Assembly (NCBI RefSeq): GCF_014892575.1
Contig: NZ_JADBGI010000012.1
Coordinates: 1 to 64,000, forward strand
From: Nocardiopsis coralli
GTDB lineage: Bacteria > Actinomycetota > Actinomycetes > Streptosporangiales > Streptosporangiaceae
DNA length: 64,000 nucleotides
Direction of reading: 5' to 3'
The notes beneath the pieces are model-generated. The model saw only the letters and a list, made by a program, of their open reading frames with translations, was not told the DNA's origin and made no database searches. Position numbers and translations under genes: made by a program. Below are positions 33,688-42,698 of the stretch, in pieces. The first letter of the stretch is position 1, and the number at the start of each line of letters is the position of its first letter.

Positions 33688-34722
33688 TCAGACGGACTCG
33701 GCCTCGGAGCGGAGCTGCCGTTCCAGGTCCCCGCCGAAGGAGCGCACGAAGTCCATCGCCTCCTCCTCGTCCTCGCGCTCCTCGAGCTCGTAGGAGTAGG
33801 AGACGGACGCGTTGCCGGTCAGGAACAGGCCGTACGCGGTCCGGTGGTTCTCGTCGGAACCGGAACCGCCCACGTACTCCTGCACAGCGAGGATCCCGCC
33901 GTCCCCGATCGTGGTCTCCTCCCACTCCAGCATCCGGTAGTCGTCGTACTCGTCCTCCACGGACCCGTCCTCGTAGGACTCGAACTCGTCCGCCATCTCG
34001 TGGTGGAGGTCGGACAGGCCGCGCTCGTCCTCGTGGTCGTAGAGGAACGCGTTCACGTGGACGACGTACGGGACGTCATCGCGGTCGGGGTCCTCGACGT
34101 TGCACTCGACACCGCTCCGGGCTTCACCGTCGTAGTGGCCGTACGCGTCGTCCTCGTCGACACGGTGCCCGTCCACGGTCGGACGGTCCATGCCCGGGAT
34201 GTCGTCGGCCAGGTCCCCGAGGAGCTGCCGGCAGGTGGGCAGTTCGGCGTAGGACCGGCTGCCGGAGACGTTCACGGCCACGATGATCCCGGCGATCAGC
34301 AGGACCACCGCCGCGATCGAGGACGCCACGACCAGCGCGCGGGTCCCGGCACGGCGCGGCGGGCGCGGTCCACCCGGGCCCGGAGGCGGCGGGAACCCGG
34401 GCGGGCCGCCGGGCGGACCACCGTGGGGACCGCCGGGTGCACCGGGGTACGGGCCGGGGTGACCCCCCGCGGGACCACCGTGGGGCCCGCCGGGCATCCC
34501 CGCGTGGCCCTGGTGCGGGGGTCCGGGCTGTTGCCACCCCGGGCCGGGACCACCGGGACCTCCGGGGCCTGGCGGCGGGTAGCCACCGGGACCGGGCGGC
34601 GGGTAGGAACCGCCGGGGTTGCCGGCGCCTCCGGGGTGGCCCGGACGGCCTGGTGTCCCGGGAAAGGGCTGGTCACCGGGGTTGCCGGGGAAGGAACCGT
34701 CGGAAGGGGGATGTCCGGTCAT
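33688..34722 (-). CDS. Pro/Gly-rich single-pass membrane protein, paralogue 2
   Basis: A 344-residue sister of the preceding entry: MTGHPPSDGSFPGNPGDQPF start, a longer Pro/Gly/His-rich cytoplasmic region, a helix reading LVVASSIAAVVLLIAGIIVAV, and an extracellular domain opening with LPTCRQLLGDLADDIPGMDRP and containing a second Cys in VECNVED. The C-terminal motifs YSYELEEREDEEEAMDF and LERQLRSEAESV match paralogue 1 (YSYELEDRDDEEEILEF, LARQLRSEAEFV). The start region, including GCCGCGACAACG before the ATG, is nearly identical, showing a tandem duplication. No ribosome-binding site of normal type precedes either ATG. Confidence 0.8.
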   Translation of the reverse strand: MTGHPPSDGSFPGNPGDQPFPGTPGRPGHPGGAGNPGGSYPPPGPGGYPPPGPGGPGGPGPGWQQPGPPHQGHAGMPGGPHGGPAGGHPGPYPGAPGGPHGGPPGGPPGFPPPPGPGGPRPPRRAGTRALVVASSIAAVVLLIAGIIVAVNVSGSRSYAELPTCRQLLGDLADDIPGMDRPTVDGHRVDEDDAYGHYDGEARSGVECNVEDPDRDDVPYVVHVNAFLYDHEDERGLSDLHHEMADEFESYEDGSVEDEYDDYRMLEWEETTIGDGGILAVQEYVGGSGSDENHRTAYGLFLTGNASVSYSYELEEREDEEEAMDFVRSFGGDLERQLRSEAESV

Positions 34723-35083
34723 CGTTGTCGCGGCCGACCACCCGCCGGGACGGCCGCACCTCCTCACAAGAATCCATGTGTTCGTTCGCCTGCGGACACC
34801 GACCCCGGAGGAGGCCGATCCCTGCTCCCGCCGGCCCGGCGCCGGCGGGGACCCCCGTTTTCGACGGGGGCACCGCCTCCAGACCCGCCGGGGCCCGTCA
34901 CCACGTGGGACCACCGTTCCGGCGGCCCCGTTCGCAAGCGGTGGCCGACGACGGTGTGGGGCTGCACACCCGGACCGGTCACGCCGGGCCGGCTCCGGGC
35001 CGGGCTCCACCCCGGGCCGGTCGTTCGGCCGCCCCGGGCACACCCGAACGCGCCGACCCCGTGACCTGGCTACGGGCCGCGCC

Positions 35084-36049
35084 CTACGGCGCCTCGTTGA
35101 CCGACCTGATCGCGCTGATCACGTCGCCGGCCAGGCTCTCGGCGTCCGACATCCCGTCCTCGGGCTCGAAGTCGGAGCTCTGCGGGAAGATCGCCGTCAC
35201 CGCGAAGGACGCGTTCTGGTCCCGCACGTACGCGCCGGCGATGTCGGGCGCGTACTCGCCGTCGCTCGGCATGGCCAGGACCGCACCCTCCTCGCCCTGC
35301 GACGTGTGCTGCCAGATCATGTCACCGGAGGCGGCCGAGCCGAGGTCCGTGTCACCGGAGGGCCGGCCGAGTTCGCCCGGTTCCAGGTTGTCCTCCAACT
35401 CCTCGAGGCCCTCGGTGAGGTCGTCGGTCATCTCCCGGTGACCGCTCGAGTCCACCTCGTGGATCTCCGCCATGACATGCACGGCGTGCTCGGGGTTGTC
35501 GGACGAGCCGAAGGAGACCTCGCACTCCAGGAGGTGGGAGTCGTCGGTCCCGGAGTACTCCTCGTACTCGCCGTCGACGTAGACGCTCTCGCCGTCGCTG
35601 ACACGATCGAACGTGCTCTCGGGGAGGATCGTGTGGCACTGGTCCTCGGCGAGGGTGCCGTACTCCCCCGACCCGGAGGACACCGCGAGGGCAACGAGCC
35701 CGCCGATGAGGATCACGGCACCGGCGATCGCACCGCCGATGATCAGACCCTTACGGCTGCCCGAACCGCCGGGCGGCTGCTGTCCGTAACCGGGCGGGGG
35801 CGGACCCTGCGGGGCACCGCCGTAGGGGTTGCCCGGCCCACCCGGACCACCCGGGCCACCGGGGGGAGGCGGGCCCTGCGGGGGCTGCTGGCCGAACCCG
35901 GGGCCGCCGTAACCGGGCGGCTGCTGCCCGTACCCGGGAGGCGGCTGCGGCGGCCCGCCCTGGGGCTGGCCGGGGTAGGGGCCGGGCTGCTGGGGGCCGT
36001 AGGGGCCCTGGTTCGGACCGTAGGGGCCCTGAGGGGGCGGAGCCGACAT
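35084..36049 (-). CDS. Pro/Gly/Gln-rich single-pass membrane protein, third of the cluster
   Basis: A 321-residue protein of the same architecture: a PPPQGPYGPNQGPYGPQQ-type cytoplasmic region (1-100), a helix (KGLIIGGAIAGAVILIGGLVALAV) and an extracellular domain with Cys residues in EDQCHTIL and LLECEVSF. It has no close sequence identity with the two paralogues but the same layout, and it also ends in an acidic domain. The ATG at 36049 is preceded by GGGAG; the in-frame GTG at 36097 is the alternative. It faces the KdpD gene across 297 bases, so sharing of regulation with the sensor is possible but not shown. Confidence 0.8.
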   Translation of the reverse strand: MSAPPPQGPYGPNQGPYGPQQPGPYPGQPQGGPPQPPPGYGQQPPGYGGPGFGQQPPQGPPPPGGPGGPGGPGNPYGGAPQGPPPPGYGQQPPGGSGSRKGLIIGGAIAGAVILIGGLVALAVSSGSGEYGTLAEDQCHTILPESTFDRVSDGESVYVDGEYEEYSGTDDSHLLECEVSFGSSDNPEHAVHVMAEIHEVDSSGHREMTDDLTEGLEELEDNLEPGELGRPSGDTDLGSAASGDMIWQHTSQGEEGAVLAMPSDGEYAPDIAGAYVRDQNASFAVTAIFPQSSDFEPEDGMSDAESLAGDVISAIRSVNEAP

Positions 36050-36346
36050 GGGTGGGGTACTCCCGTTACGTGTCTTGGAGGCGAATGGGGGCGGCACGGT
36101 GCCGGCCTGGCCGGCGCCGAGAGCTTCTCACGGCGGATCCCGCGGATCGGCCGCAACAGATGGGATGGCCGGGACCGGCCGATGGTTGTCACCGGGGCGG
36201 CACGGGGATCCGGACACCGGGCCGTACCCGCGCACCTGCGCACGCAGGAGGGGGTCCCGCGCACCGGACCGGACGGCCTGCCCCGCGAAGGGGGCCGCAG
36301 CGGATCGTATCGGAGCGCGTACCGCACGCTCCGCATCGCCCCGACA
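36050..36346. other. Divergent gap before the KdpD gene
   Basis: No gene is supported here. A seven-base hairpin, CGGAGCG (36311-36317) and CGCTCCG (36327-36333), lies 13 bases before the KdpD start and could cover the ribosome-binding region. No clear Shine-Dalgarno or -35/-10 pair is visible for either direction. Confidence 0.4.
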
Positions 36347-38887
36347 ATGGATGCCGTGGCACGAGGAAAACTCCGCATCTACCTGGGATACGCACCCGGC
36401 GTCGGCACCACCTACAGCGCGCTGGCCGAGGCGCACCGCAGGGCCGCGCACGGCGCCGAGGTGCTGGTCGGCGCCGCGGTCACACACGGGCGGCGGCACA
36501 CCGGCGCGCTCCTGGAGGGCCTGCGCACGATGCCGCTGCACGAGTCCGGATCCATGGACGTGATCGCGGTGATCGCGCGCGTCCCGGACCTGGTCGTCGT
36601 GGACGAGCTGCACCGCGTCAACCCTCCCGGTTCGCGCAACCCCACCCGGTGGCAGGACGTCGAGGACATCCGCGCCGCCGGGATCGACGTGATCACCACC
36701 GTCGGCATCGAGCACCTGGAGTCCCTCAACGACGTCGTCGAGGAGATCACCGGCTCGTGCCCGACCCAGACCGTTCCCGACCAGGTGGTGCGCGGCGCCA
36801 CCGAGGTCGAGCTGGTCGACGCCTCCCCGCAGGAGCTGCGGCGGCGCATCGCCCAGGGCGACCTGCACCCGCCCGAACGCCTCAACGCGGCCCTGTCCGA
36901 CTACTACCGGGAGGGCAACCTCGGGGCGCTGCGCGAGCTGGCGCTGCTGTGGACCGCCGACCGGGTCGAGGAGGGCCTGGCCCGGTACCGCGGCGAGCAC
37001 GAGATCAGCGTGACGTGGGAGGCCCGGGAACGGGTCGTGGTGGCGCTGACCGGCGGGCCGGAGGGCGAGACGCTGATCCGGCGCGCGGCCCGGGTGGCGG
37101 CGCGGTCGCGGGGCGGCGGGCCCCACCCCAGTCACCTGCTCGCTGTGCACGTGGTTCCGCCCAACGCGCTGGCGGGGCCGCCCACCGACGACCTGCTGCG
37201 GCAGCGGCGCCTGCTCGCCGAGCTCGGCGGGACCTACCACCAGGTGGTCGGGGGCGACGTTCCGAACGCGCTGCTCGAGTTCGCGCGCGGGGTGCACGCC
37301 ACGCAGATCGTCCTGGGTTCCTCACGCCGTCCGACCTGGCAGTACGTACTGGGCCCCGGTGTGGGCGCGATGGTGGCGCGCGATTCCGGCGACATCGACG
37401 TGCACATCGTCACCCACGAGGAGGTCGGCAGCGGGCGCTGGCCCCTGCCCCCGCCCGGACGCGGTCTGGGCGAGCACCGCCGGGTGACGGGATGGGCCCT
37501 GGCCCTGGTCGCTCCGACGCTGGTGGCGCTGGGCCTCACCCTGCCGGCCTTCGACGACATCGGTCCGGCCTCCGACGCGTTGCTGCTGTTGTTCATCACC
37601 GTGGCCACCGCAGCGATCGGGGGCCTGCGCCCGGCTCTGGCGTCGGCGGTGTGGAGCGCGGTGCTGTTGACCGTGCTGCTGTCGCCCCTGCACGGGCGTC
37701 CGTCGGTGTCGGTCGACAACCTGTTGGCGTTGGCGGCGTTCACCCTGGTGGGCACGTTGGTGGCGATCGTGGTGGAGATCGCGGCGCGCCGGTCGGCCCA
37801 GGCGGCGCGGGGGCGTGCTGAGGCCGACGCGGTCTCCCTGCTGGCCGGGAGTGTGCTGGCCGGTAACGAACCCCTGCCGGCGCTCTTGCGGCGCATCACC
37901 GAGACGTTCGGTCAGCGTTCGGCGGCGCTGCTGGAGCGTGTGGACGAGGGCGGTTGGCGTGTGGTCAACAGTGTCGGGGCCCCGGTGTGCGAGTCCGAGG
38001 AGGACGCCGACGTCCTGGTCACCTTCAACGACAAACTGAGCCTGGCGCTCAAGGGGCGGATGCTTCCGGCCGCGGACCGGGGTGTGCTGTGGGCCTTCGC
38101 CGCGCACATCGCCATCGCCCTGGAGCACCAGCGGTTGGAGTGGGACGCGGCCGAGGCGCGCGGGCAAGCGGCCGGGAACCGGATCCGCACGGCGTTGCTG
38201 GCCGCGGTCTCGCACGACCTGCGCACCCCGCTGACCTCCATCAAGGCGAGCCTGTCGAGTCTGCGCGCCACCGACATCGAGCTCGCGCCGCAGGACCGCG
38301 ACGACCTGTTGGAGACCGCGGAGGAGTCCACCGACCGGCTCAACCAGCTCATCGACAACCTTCTGGACATGAGCCGGGTGCAGACCGACAGCGTGCGTCC
38401 GAATCTGAGGGCGGTGGGGCTGGAGGAGGTCGTGCCCGCCGCGCTCCTGGGGCTGTCGCGGCGAGCGGTGCGCGTGGACGTGCCCGACGACCTGCCGCGG
38501 GTGAACGCCGACGCGGGGCTGCTGGAACGTGCGGTGGCCAACGTGGTGGGCAACGCGGTGCGGCACAACCCGGATCCGTCGATCCCGGTGCTGGTCAACG
38601 CCAGCGCGCACGGGGACGAGGTGCAGCTGCGTGTGGTCGACCGCGGTCCCGGTGTGTCCGACGAGGGGAAACAGCGTATGTTCGAGGCCTTCCAACGCCT
38701 CGGGGACGCCCCGCAGGGCACGGGCGTCGGGCTGGGGTTGGCGGTCGCGCGCGGGTTCGTCGAGACCATGCAGGGCGGTCTGACCCCGGAGGACACCCCG
38801 GGCGGCGGGCTGACCATGGTGTTCACCCTGCGTGCGGTGGACGGGGAGGACGACGAAGGGGGTAACGGTGCGGGTCCTGGTCGTTGA
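36347..38887 (+). CDS. kdpD: KdpD-type sensor histidine kinase with altered Walker A motif
   Basis: An 846-residue sensor of the KdpD family: KdpD domain (about 8-215), universal-stress-protein-like domain (about 230-360), four clustered membrane helices (about 380-485), a GAF-like region, HisKA with phospho-acceptor in AAVSHDLRTPLTSIK and HATPase with NVVGNAVRHN, DRGPGV and GTGVGLGLA. The normal Walker A of the N-domain is GAAPGVGKT; here it is GYAPGVGTT, with Thr at position 21 in place of the ATP-binding Lys. The start is the ATG at 36347, with GTG at 36356 possible. It overlaps the response-regulator gene by 20 bases. No kdpFABC potassium pump is in the window. Confidence 0.9.
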   Translation: MDAVARGKLRIYLGYAPGVGTTYSALAEAHRRAAHGAEVLVGAAVTHGRRHTGALLEGLRTMPLHESGSMDVIAVIARVPDLVVVDELHRVNPPGSRNPTRWQDVEDIRAAGIDVITTVGIEHLESLNDVVEEITGSCPTQTVPDQVVRGATEVELVDASPQELRRRIAQGDLHPPERLNAALSDYYREGNLGALRELALLWTADRVEEGLARYRGEHEISVTWEARERVVVALTGGPEGETLIRRAARVAARSRGGGPHPSHLLAVHVVPPNALAGPPTDDLLRQRRLLAELGGTYHQVVGGDVPNALLEFARGVHATQIVLGSSRRPTWQYVLGPGVGAMVARDSGDIDVHIVTHEEVGSGRWPLPPPGRGLGEHRRVTGWALALVAPTLVALGLTLPAFDDIGPASDALLLLFITVATAAIGGLRPALASAVWSAVLLTVLLSPLHGRPSVSVDNLLALAAFTLVGTLVAIVVEIAARRSAQAARGRAEADAVSLLAGSVLAGNEPLPALLRRITETFGQRSAALLERVDEGGWRVVNSVGAPVCESEEDADVLVTFNDKLSLALKGRMLPAADRGVLWAFAAHIAIALEHQRLEWDAAEARGQAAGNRIRTALLAAVSHDLRTPLTSIKASLSSLRATDIELAPQDRDDLLETAEESTDRLNQLIDNLLDMSRVQTDSVRPNLRAVGLEEVVPAALLGLSRRAVRVDVPDDLPRVNADAGLLERAVANVVGNAVRHNPDPSIPVLVNASAHGDEVQLRVVDRGPGVSDEGKQRMFEAFQRLGDAPQGTGVGLGLAVARGFVETMQGGLTPEDTPGGGLTMVFTLRAVDGEDDEGGNGAGPGR

Positions 38888-39545
38888 CGACGACGTGCAG
38901 ATCATCCGGGCGATGCGGATCAACCTGCGGGCACGCGGCCACGAGGTCGACACGGCCGAGGGAGGGGCGGGTGCGCTGCGTCTGGCGACCGAGAACCGTC
39001 CGGACCTGGTGCTGTTGGACCTGGGGCTGCCGGACATGGAGGGGCTGGAGGTGATCCGCCGGCTGCGCGGGTGGACCCAGGTCCCGATCATCGTGCTCTC
39101 GGCGCGCCACTCGGCCGGTGAGAAGGTGCGCTGCCTGGACTCGGGCGCGGACGACTACGTCACGAAACCGTTCGGGATGGACGAGCTGCTCGCGCGCATG
39201 CGGGCGGCTGAGCGGCGGTCGGCGTCGGAGGAGGCCGCGCCGGAGGTGGCCACGGCGGCGTTCACGGTGGACCTGAGCGCCAAGCGGGTGCTGCGCGACG
39301 GCGAGGAGGTTCGTGTCACACCGACCGAGTGGCACATCCTCGAGCTCCTGGCCCAGCACCCGGGTCATCTGGTGAGTCAGCGGCGGCTGCTGCAGGAGGT
39401 GTGGGGCCCGGCGTACCAGAGCGAGACCAACTACCTGCGGGTGTACATGGCGCAGTTGCGGCGGAAGTTGGAGCCCGACCCGGCGCACCCGCGGTTCCTC
39501 ATCACCGAGGCGGGGCGCGGGTACCGGCTCGAGACCGACGGCTGA
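38868..39545 (+). CDS. kdpE: KdpE-type response regulator (OmpR family)
   Basis: A 225-residue two-domain regulator. The receiver has the acidic pocket VVDDD, the phospho-acceptor Asp in VLLDLGLP and the Lys in VTKPFG; the winged-helix DNA-binding domain follows from about 130 (VRVTPTEWHILELLAQHPG, LRVYMAQLRRKLE). The GTG at 38868 follows GAAGGGGG and lies inside the end of the kinase gene, so the pair is translationally coupled. The partner is the adjacent sensor. The target genes are not in the window unless they include the divergent membrane-protein gene or itself. Confidence 0.92.
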   Translation: MRVLVVDDDVQIIRAMRINLRARGHEVDTAEGGAGALRLATENRPDLVLLDLGLPDMEGLEVIRRLRGWTQVPIIVLSARHSAGEKVRCLDSGADDYVTKPFGMDELLARMRAAERRSASEEAAPEVATAAFTVDLSAKRVLRDGEEVRVTPTEWHILELLAQHPGHLVSQRRLLQEVWGPAYQSETNYLRVYMAQLRRKLEPDPAHPRFLITEAGRGYRLETDG

Positions 39546-39612
39546 CCGGGCAAGCGCGGATACCGGGTTCCCCGGGGGTCGGGCCCCGGAGCGGTCGGGC
39601 ACGTGGGGCAGG

Positions 39613-40419
39613 ATGGAGAGCGTGTCCGATGCGCTTGACCACCCGCTCAGCCGGGCCCGTGAACACCGTCACTGGCTGACCACCTCCGACGGGGTCGGCA
39701 TCGACGCCGCCCTCCTGCGCGGCGCCGAGCCCCGCACGACGGCGGTGGTGATCGCCAACGGTTTCACCGGTACCCGGCGCAGCCCGCACACGCGAGCGAT
39801 CGCCGAGGCCCTGTACTCGGCCGGCGACGTGATGACCTTCGACTTCCGCGGCCACCACGGTTCGGAGGGGCGCAGCACCGTCGGGAACGCGGAGATCCAC
39901 GACCTGGAGGCGGTGCTGGAGCAGCTCCGCGAGCTGGGGTACACACGCGTGGCCACGGTCGGGTTCTCGATGGGCGCGGCGGTCGCGATCCGGCACGCGG
40001 CGATCTTCGGCGGGGCGGACGCGGTCGTGGCGGTCAGCGGCCCGAGCCGGTGGTACTACCGGGGCACCCGCCAGATGCGCCTGCTGCACGTGGGGATCGG
40101 ACGGCGCGCGGGGCGGTTCTTCCTGCGGACGTTCCGCAAGGTGCGCGTGGTCGACCGCAAGTGGAGCGTGCGGCCGGCGGAGCCCCGCGAGATCGCCGGG
40201 GAGGTCGCACCCGCGCCACTGCTGGTGGTGCACGGCGACTCCGACGGATTCTTCCCCACCACACACGCCACCGCGATCCACGGTGCGGCGCGCGAGCCCA
40301 AGGACCTGTGGATCGAGCCGGGCATGGGCCACGCCGAGCGCGCGGTGACGCCCGACCTGGCCGGGCGCCTGCGGGACTGGCTCACCGAGCGCCTGCGCAA
40401 GGACGAGCCCGACGCCTGA
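39613..40419 (+). CDS. Alpha/beta hydrolase
   Basis: A 268-residue alpha/beta-fold hydrolase. The nucleophile elbow is GFSMGA (Ser within TVGFSMGAAV), the acid is probably in VVHGDSDGF and the His in EPGMGHAE, giving a complete triad. FDFRGHHGSEG is the oxyanion-region loop. The pattern resembles the osmC/YqhA-like or dienelactone-type serine esterases of actinomycetes. The start may be ATG 39613 or GTG 39622. Its last codons are the beginning of a 92-base duplication that recurs 568 bases downstream (see the repeat entry). Confidence 0.86.
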   Translation: MESVSDALDHPLSRAREHRHWLTTSDGVGIDAALLRGAEPRTTAVVIANGFTGTRRSPHTRAIAEALYSAGDVMTFDFRGHHGSEGRSTVGNAEIHDLEAVLEQLRELGYTRVATVGFSMGAAVAIRHAAIFGGADAVVAVSGPSRWYYRGTRQMRLLHVGIGRRAGRFFLRTFRKVRVVDRKWSVRPAEPREIAGEVAPAPLLVVHGDSDGFFPTTHATAIHGAAREPKDLWIEPGMGHAERAVTPDLAGRLRDWLTERLRKDEPDA

Positions 40420-41161
40420 CCCGTCGAGCCGCCCCGGCGGGGCAGCACCCCGCACGCGAATACTCCGACGCACCCCCGCCCGAGGCGGGTGACCCCGCGC
40501 ACCGAACCGACGCCTGGGCATCGTCCCGGCCCGAACTTCTACCGGAAGTGCAGCGCCCGGCAGAACCGGGCTCACGGACCCGAGGACGGCTCCCGCCTAG
40601 GCGGGCACCGGACCGAGCCCGGAACGGGCATCGCTCGGCCCGAAAGCCGCCCCCGCCGGGCGCAGCCCGGCCACCCCTTGCACACGGACCCGAGGACGAA
40701 CGTCCACCGAAGGCGGAGACCGACAGGCCGACGCGGCGAGTGACCGGGTGCCAGGCGCAAACACCCGCCGAAGGCGGGTGACCCCACGCACCGGACCGGG
40801 GCCGGCCCTGACGGGCCCGGGCGCGGATCCCACCTGGCAAGCCTCCGGAACCCCCGGCCCGAACGCCGCTCCGGTCCGGCGAAGCCGGGCGCACGAATCC
40901 GAGGACGAACGTCCACCGAAGACGGAGACCGACGGGCCGGCACGCCAAGCGACCAGGCACCTGCGCAAGGACGACCCAGACACCTGACCCCTCGGGCCGC
41001 CCCGACGGGGCAGCATCCCGCACGCGAATGCTCCGACGCACCCCCGCCCGAGAGGCAGGTGGCCCCCGCACGGGCCCGACGCCCGAGTCGAGCCCGGCAC
41101 AGGGATCGCCCTGGCGACCTGGCCCCAGACCTCCGGGCCGAATGCCGCTCCGGTCCGGCGA
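40392..41161. repeat. Diverged duplicated segments in the gap after the hydrolase gene
   Basis: Positions 40392-40483, which include the last nine codons and stop of the hydrolase gene, recur at 40960-41051 with eight mismatches in 92 bases and no gap. Between and around them are further copies: CCGAGGACGAACGTCCACCG-type units at 40690-40730 and 40899-40939 (two mismatches in 41), GGCGGGTGACCCC units near 40485 and 40775, and CCGCTCCGGTCCGGCGA at 40866-40882 and 41145-41161. The gap 40420-41320 holds no supported gene. The pattern looks like segmental duplication followed by drift rather than a tandem array. Confidence 0.75.
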
Positions 41162-41320
41162 TACCTGGTGTACGGATGCGTTGACGAACACCCGCCGTGA
41201 GCGGGTGGCCCCGCAGTGCCGGGCCTCGGCCCGAGGACGGCCCGAGCGCGCGGATCCCACGTCGTGTGTGCCCGGGACCCTCGCGTGGACAGGCCTGTGG
41301 GGCTCGGCTACAAAGGGGGG

Positions 41321-42610
41321 ATGACCCGACCTCGACCTTCTTCGCCCGGACCCAGCACGCCCGCGTCCGAGAGCGACCTCCCCGGTCTGCGCGGGCGGGG
41401 GTTCGCCCTGCTCATCGCCGCCACGGCCATCGGACTGTGCGGGTTCGCCGCCGTCCTTCCGCTGGTGCCGCTGTGGGCCACCCGGGGCGGGGTCGGCGAG
41501 TTCGGGGCGGGCACCACCACCGCGGTCTTCATGCTCACCACGGTCCTGACCCAGCTCGGCATGCCCTGGCTCCTGGACCGCGGCGCCTACCGCTGGGCGT
41601 TCCCCGTCGGATCGCTGATCCTGGGCCTGCCCACACCCCTGTTCGCCGCCACCACCGACCTGGGTCCGCTCATCGCGGTCTCGGCAGTGCGCGGCATCGG
41701 GTTCGGCATGGTGACGGTCGCCGGCACCGCGCTGGCCGCCCGCCTCGTCCCGCGCGCTCAGGTCGGACGCGCGACCGGCCTCTACGGGCTCGCGGTCGGC
41801 CTGCCCCAGGTGGTGATCCTGCCCGGGGGTGTGGCCGTGGCGCTCGCGGTCGGGTTCGGCCCCGTCTTCTGGGCGACCGGGGCGACGGGTGTGGTCGCGG
41901 CGGTCCTGGCGTCGGGCATCTGGTTCGCCGACGGCGGGCGCAACCGCCCGGCCCTGCGCTCGGCCCCCACGACCGGGACCCCCGCCTCGAACGCCGGCGA
42001 CCCGCGCGGCCTCGCCCTCTGGATGGCGCTGGCCTCTCCCCTGCTCATGATGTTGATCGTCGCGATCGGCGCGAGCACCATCGTGACCTTCCTGGCGATC
42101 CCCTTCGAGCGCGCCGCCTGGCTGGTGGGCGCGGCGCTGGCCCTGTACGCACTGTCCGTGGTCATCGGCCGCTGGACCGCCGGGGCCCTGTACGACCGGC
42201 ACGGACGCACCGTGCTGCTCATGCCCGCGATGGTCTCCGGCTCGCTCGGCATGGGTCTGGTCACCGCCGCCATGTGGACCGACGCCGGAACCGGACAGCC
42301 AGGGGTGTCCACGGTCGCGCTGATCCTGGGCGGGTCCGCTCTGTTCGGGCTCGGCTTCGGGTCGGTGCAGAACGACACCGTGACGATCATGCTCGACCGC
42401 GCCGGCGCCTCCGGTCAGGGCCGGGCCAGCGCGGTGTGGAACATCGGCTACGACGCCGGGACCGGGGCGGGCGCCATGGGTCTGGGCCTGCTCATCCAGC
42501 TGCTCGGTTACGGGCCCGCGTTCGCCGTCACCGCCGTCGCGCTGCTGGCGCTGGTGCCCCTGACCCTGCGGACCGGGGTGCGCCGCCCCGAGAGCGCCGT
42601 GCACCGCTGA
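41321..42610 (+). CDS. Major facilitator superfamily transporter
   Basis: A 429-residue membrane protein with about 12 spans beginning near residue 24 (GFALLIAATAIGLCGFAAV). The loop between spans 2 and 3 is short and basic, and a charged mid-protein loop (ADGGRNRPALRSAPTTGTP) divides the two halves. TAGALYDRHGRTVLL is the second-half equivalent of the MFS A-motif (GxxxDRxGRR). The family member is most like drug or metabolite exporters. ATG at 41321 follows AAGGGGGG directly and a TACAAA element 12 bases upstream. No linked regulator. Confidence 0.85.
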   Translation: MTRPRPSSPGPSTPASESDLPGLRGRGFALLIAATAIGLCGFAAVLPLVPLWATRGGVGEFGAGTTTAVFMLTTVLTQLGMPWLLDRGAYRWAFPVGSLILGLPTPLFAATTDLGPLIAVSAVRGIGFGMVTVAGTALAARLVPRAQVGRATGLYGLAVGLPQVVILPGGVAVALAVGFGPVFWATGATGVVAAVLASGIWFADGGRNRPALRSAPTTGTPASNAGDPRGLALWMALASPLLMMLIVAIGASTIVTFLAIPFERAAWLVGAALALYALSVVIGRWTAGALYDRHGRTVLLMPAMVSGSLGMGLVTAAMWTDAGTGQPGVSTVALILGGSALFGLGFGSVQNDTVTIMLDRAGASGQGRASAVWNIGYDAGTGAGAMGLGLLIQLLGYGPAFAVTAVALLALVPLTLRTGVRRPESAVHR

Positions 42611-42635
42611 CCGCCCCCGGACCACCTCACGTGCA

Positions 42636-42670
42636 ACGGTCCCCGTGCCCCTCCGAGGGACACGGGGACC
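42636..42670. terminator. Hairpin between convergent MFS and coiled-coil genes
   Basis: An 11-base perfect stem, CGGTCCCCGTG (42636-42646) and CACGGGGACCG (42660-42670), with a 13-base loop that itself has partial pairing. No T-rich tail, but the position between two convergent stops fits a bidirectional terminator. Confidence 0.6.
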
Positions 42671-42698
42671 GCAAGACACGGTCCGGCTCGAACCCGGA

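Noticed and set aside
40392..41161. Possible CRISPR array
   Set aside because: Repeat units differ in length, are irregularly spaced and are diverged; there is no constant repeat-spacer pattern and no cas gene in the window.
40382..42679. A 765-codon minus-strand frame across the repeat gap and MFS gene
   Set aside because: Its composition is that of an antisense shadow, and the duplicated segments inside it do not form repeated protein domains.
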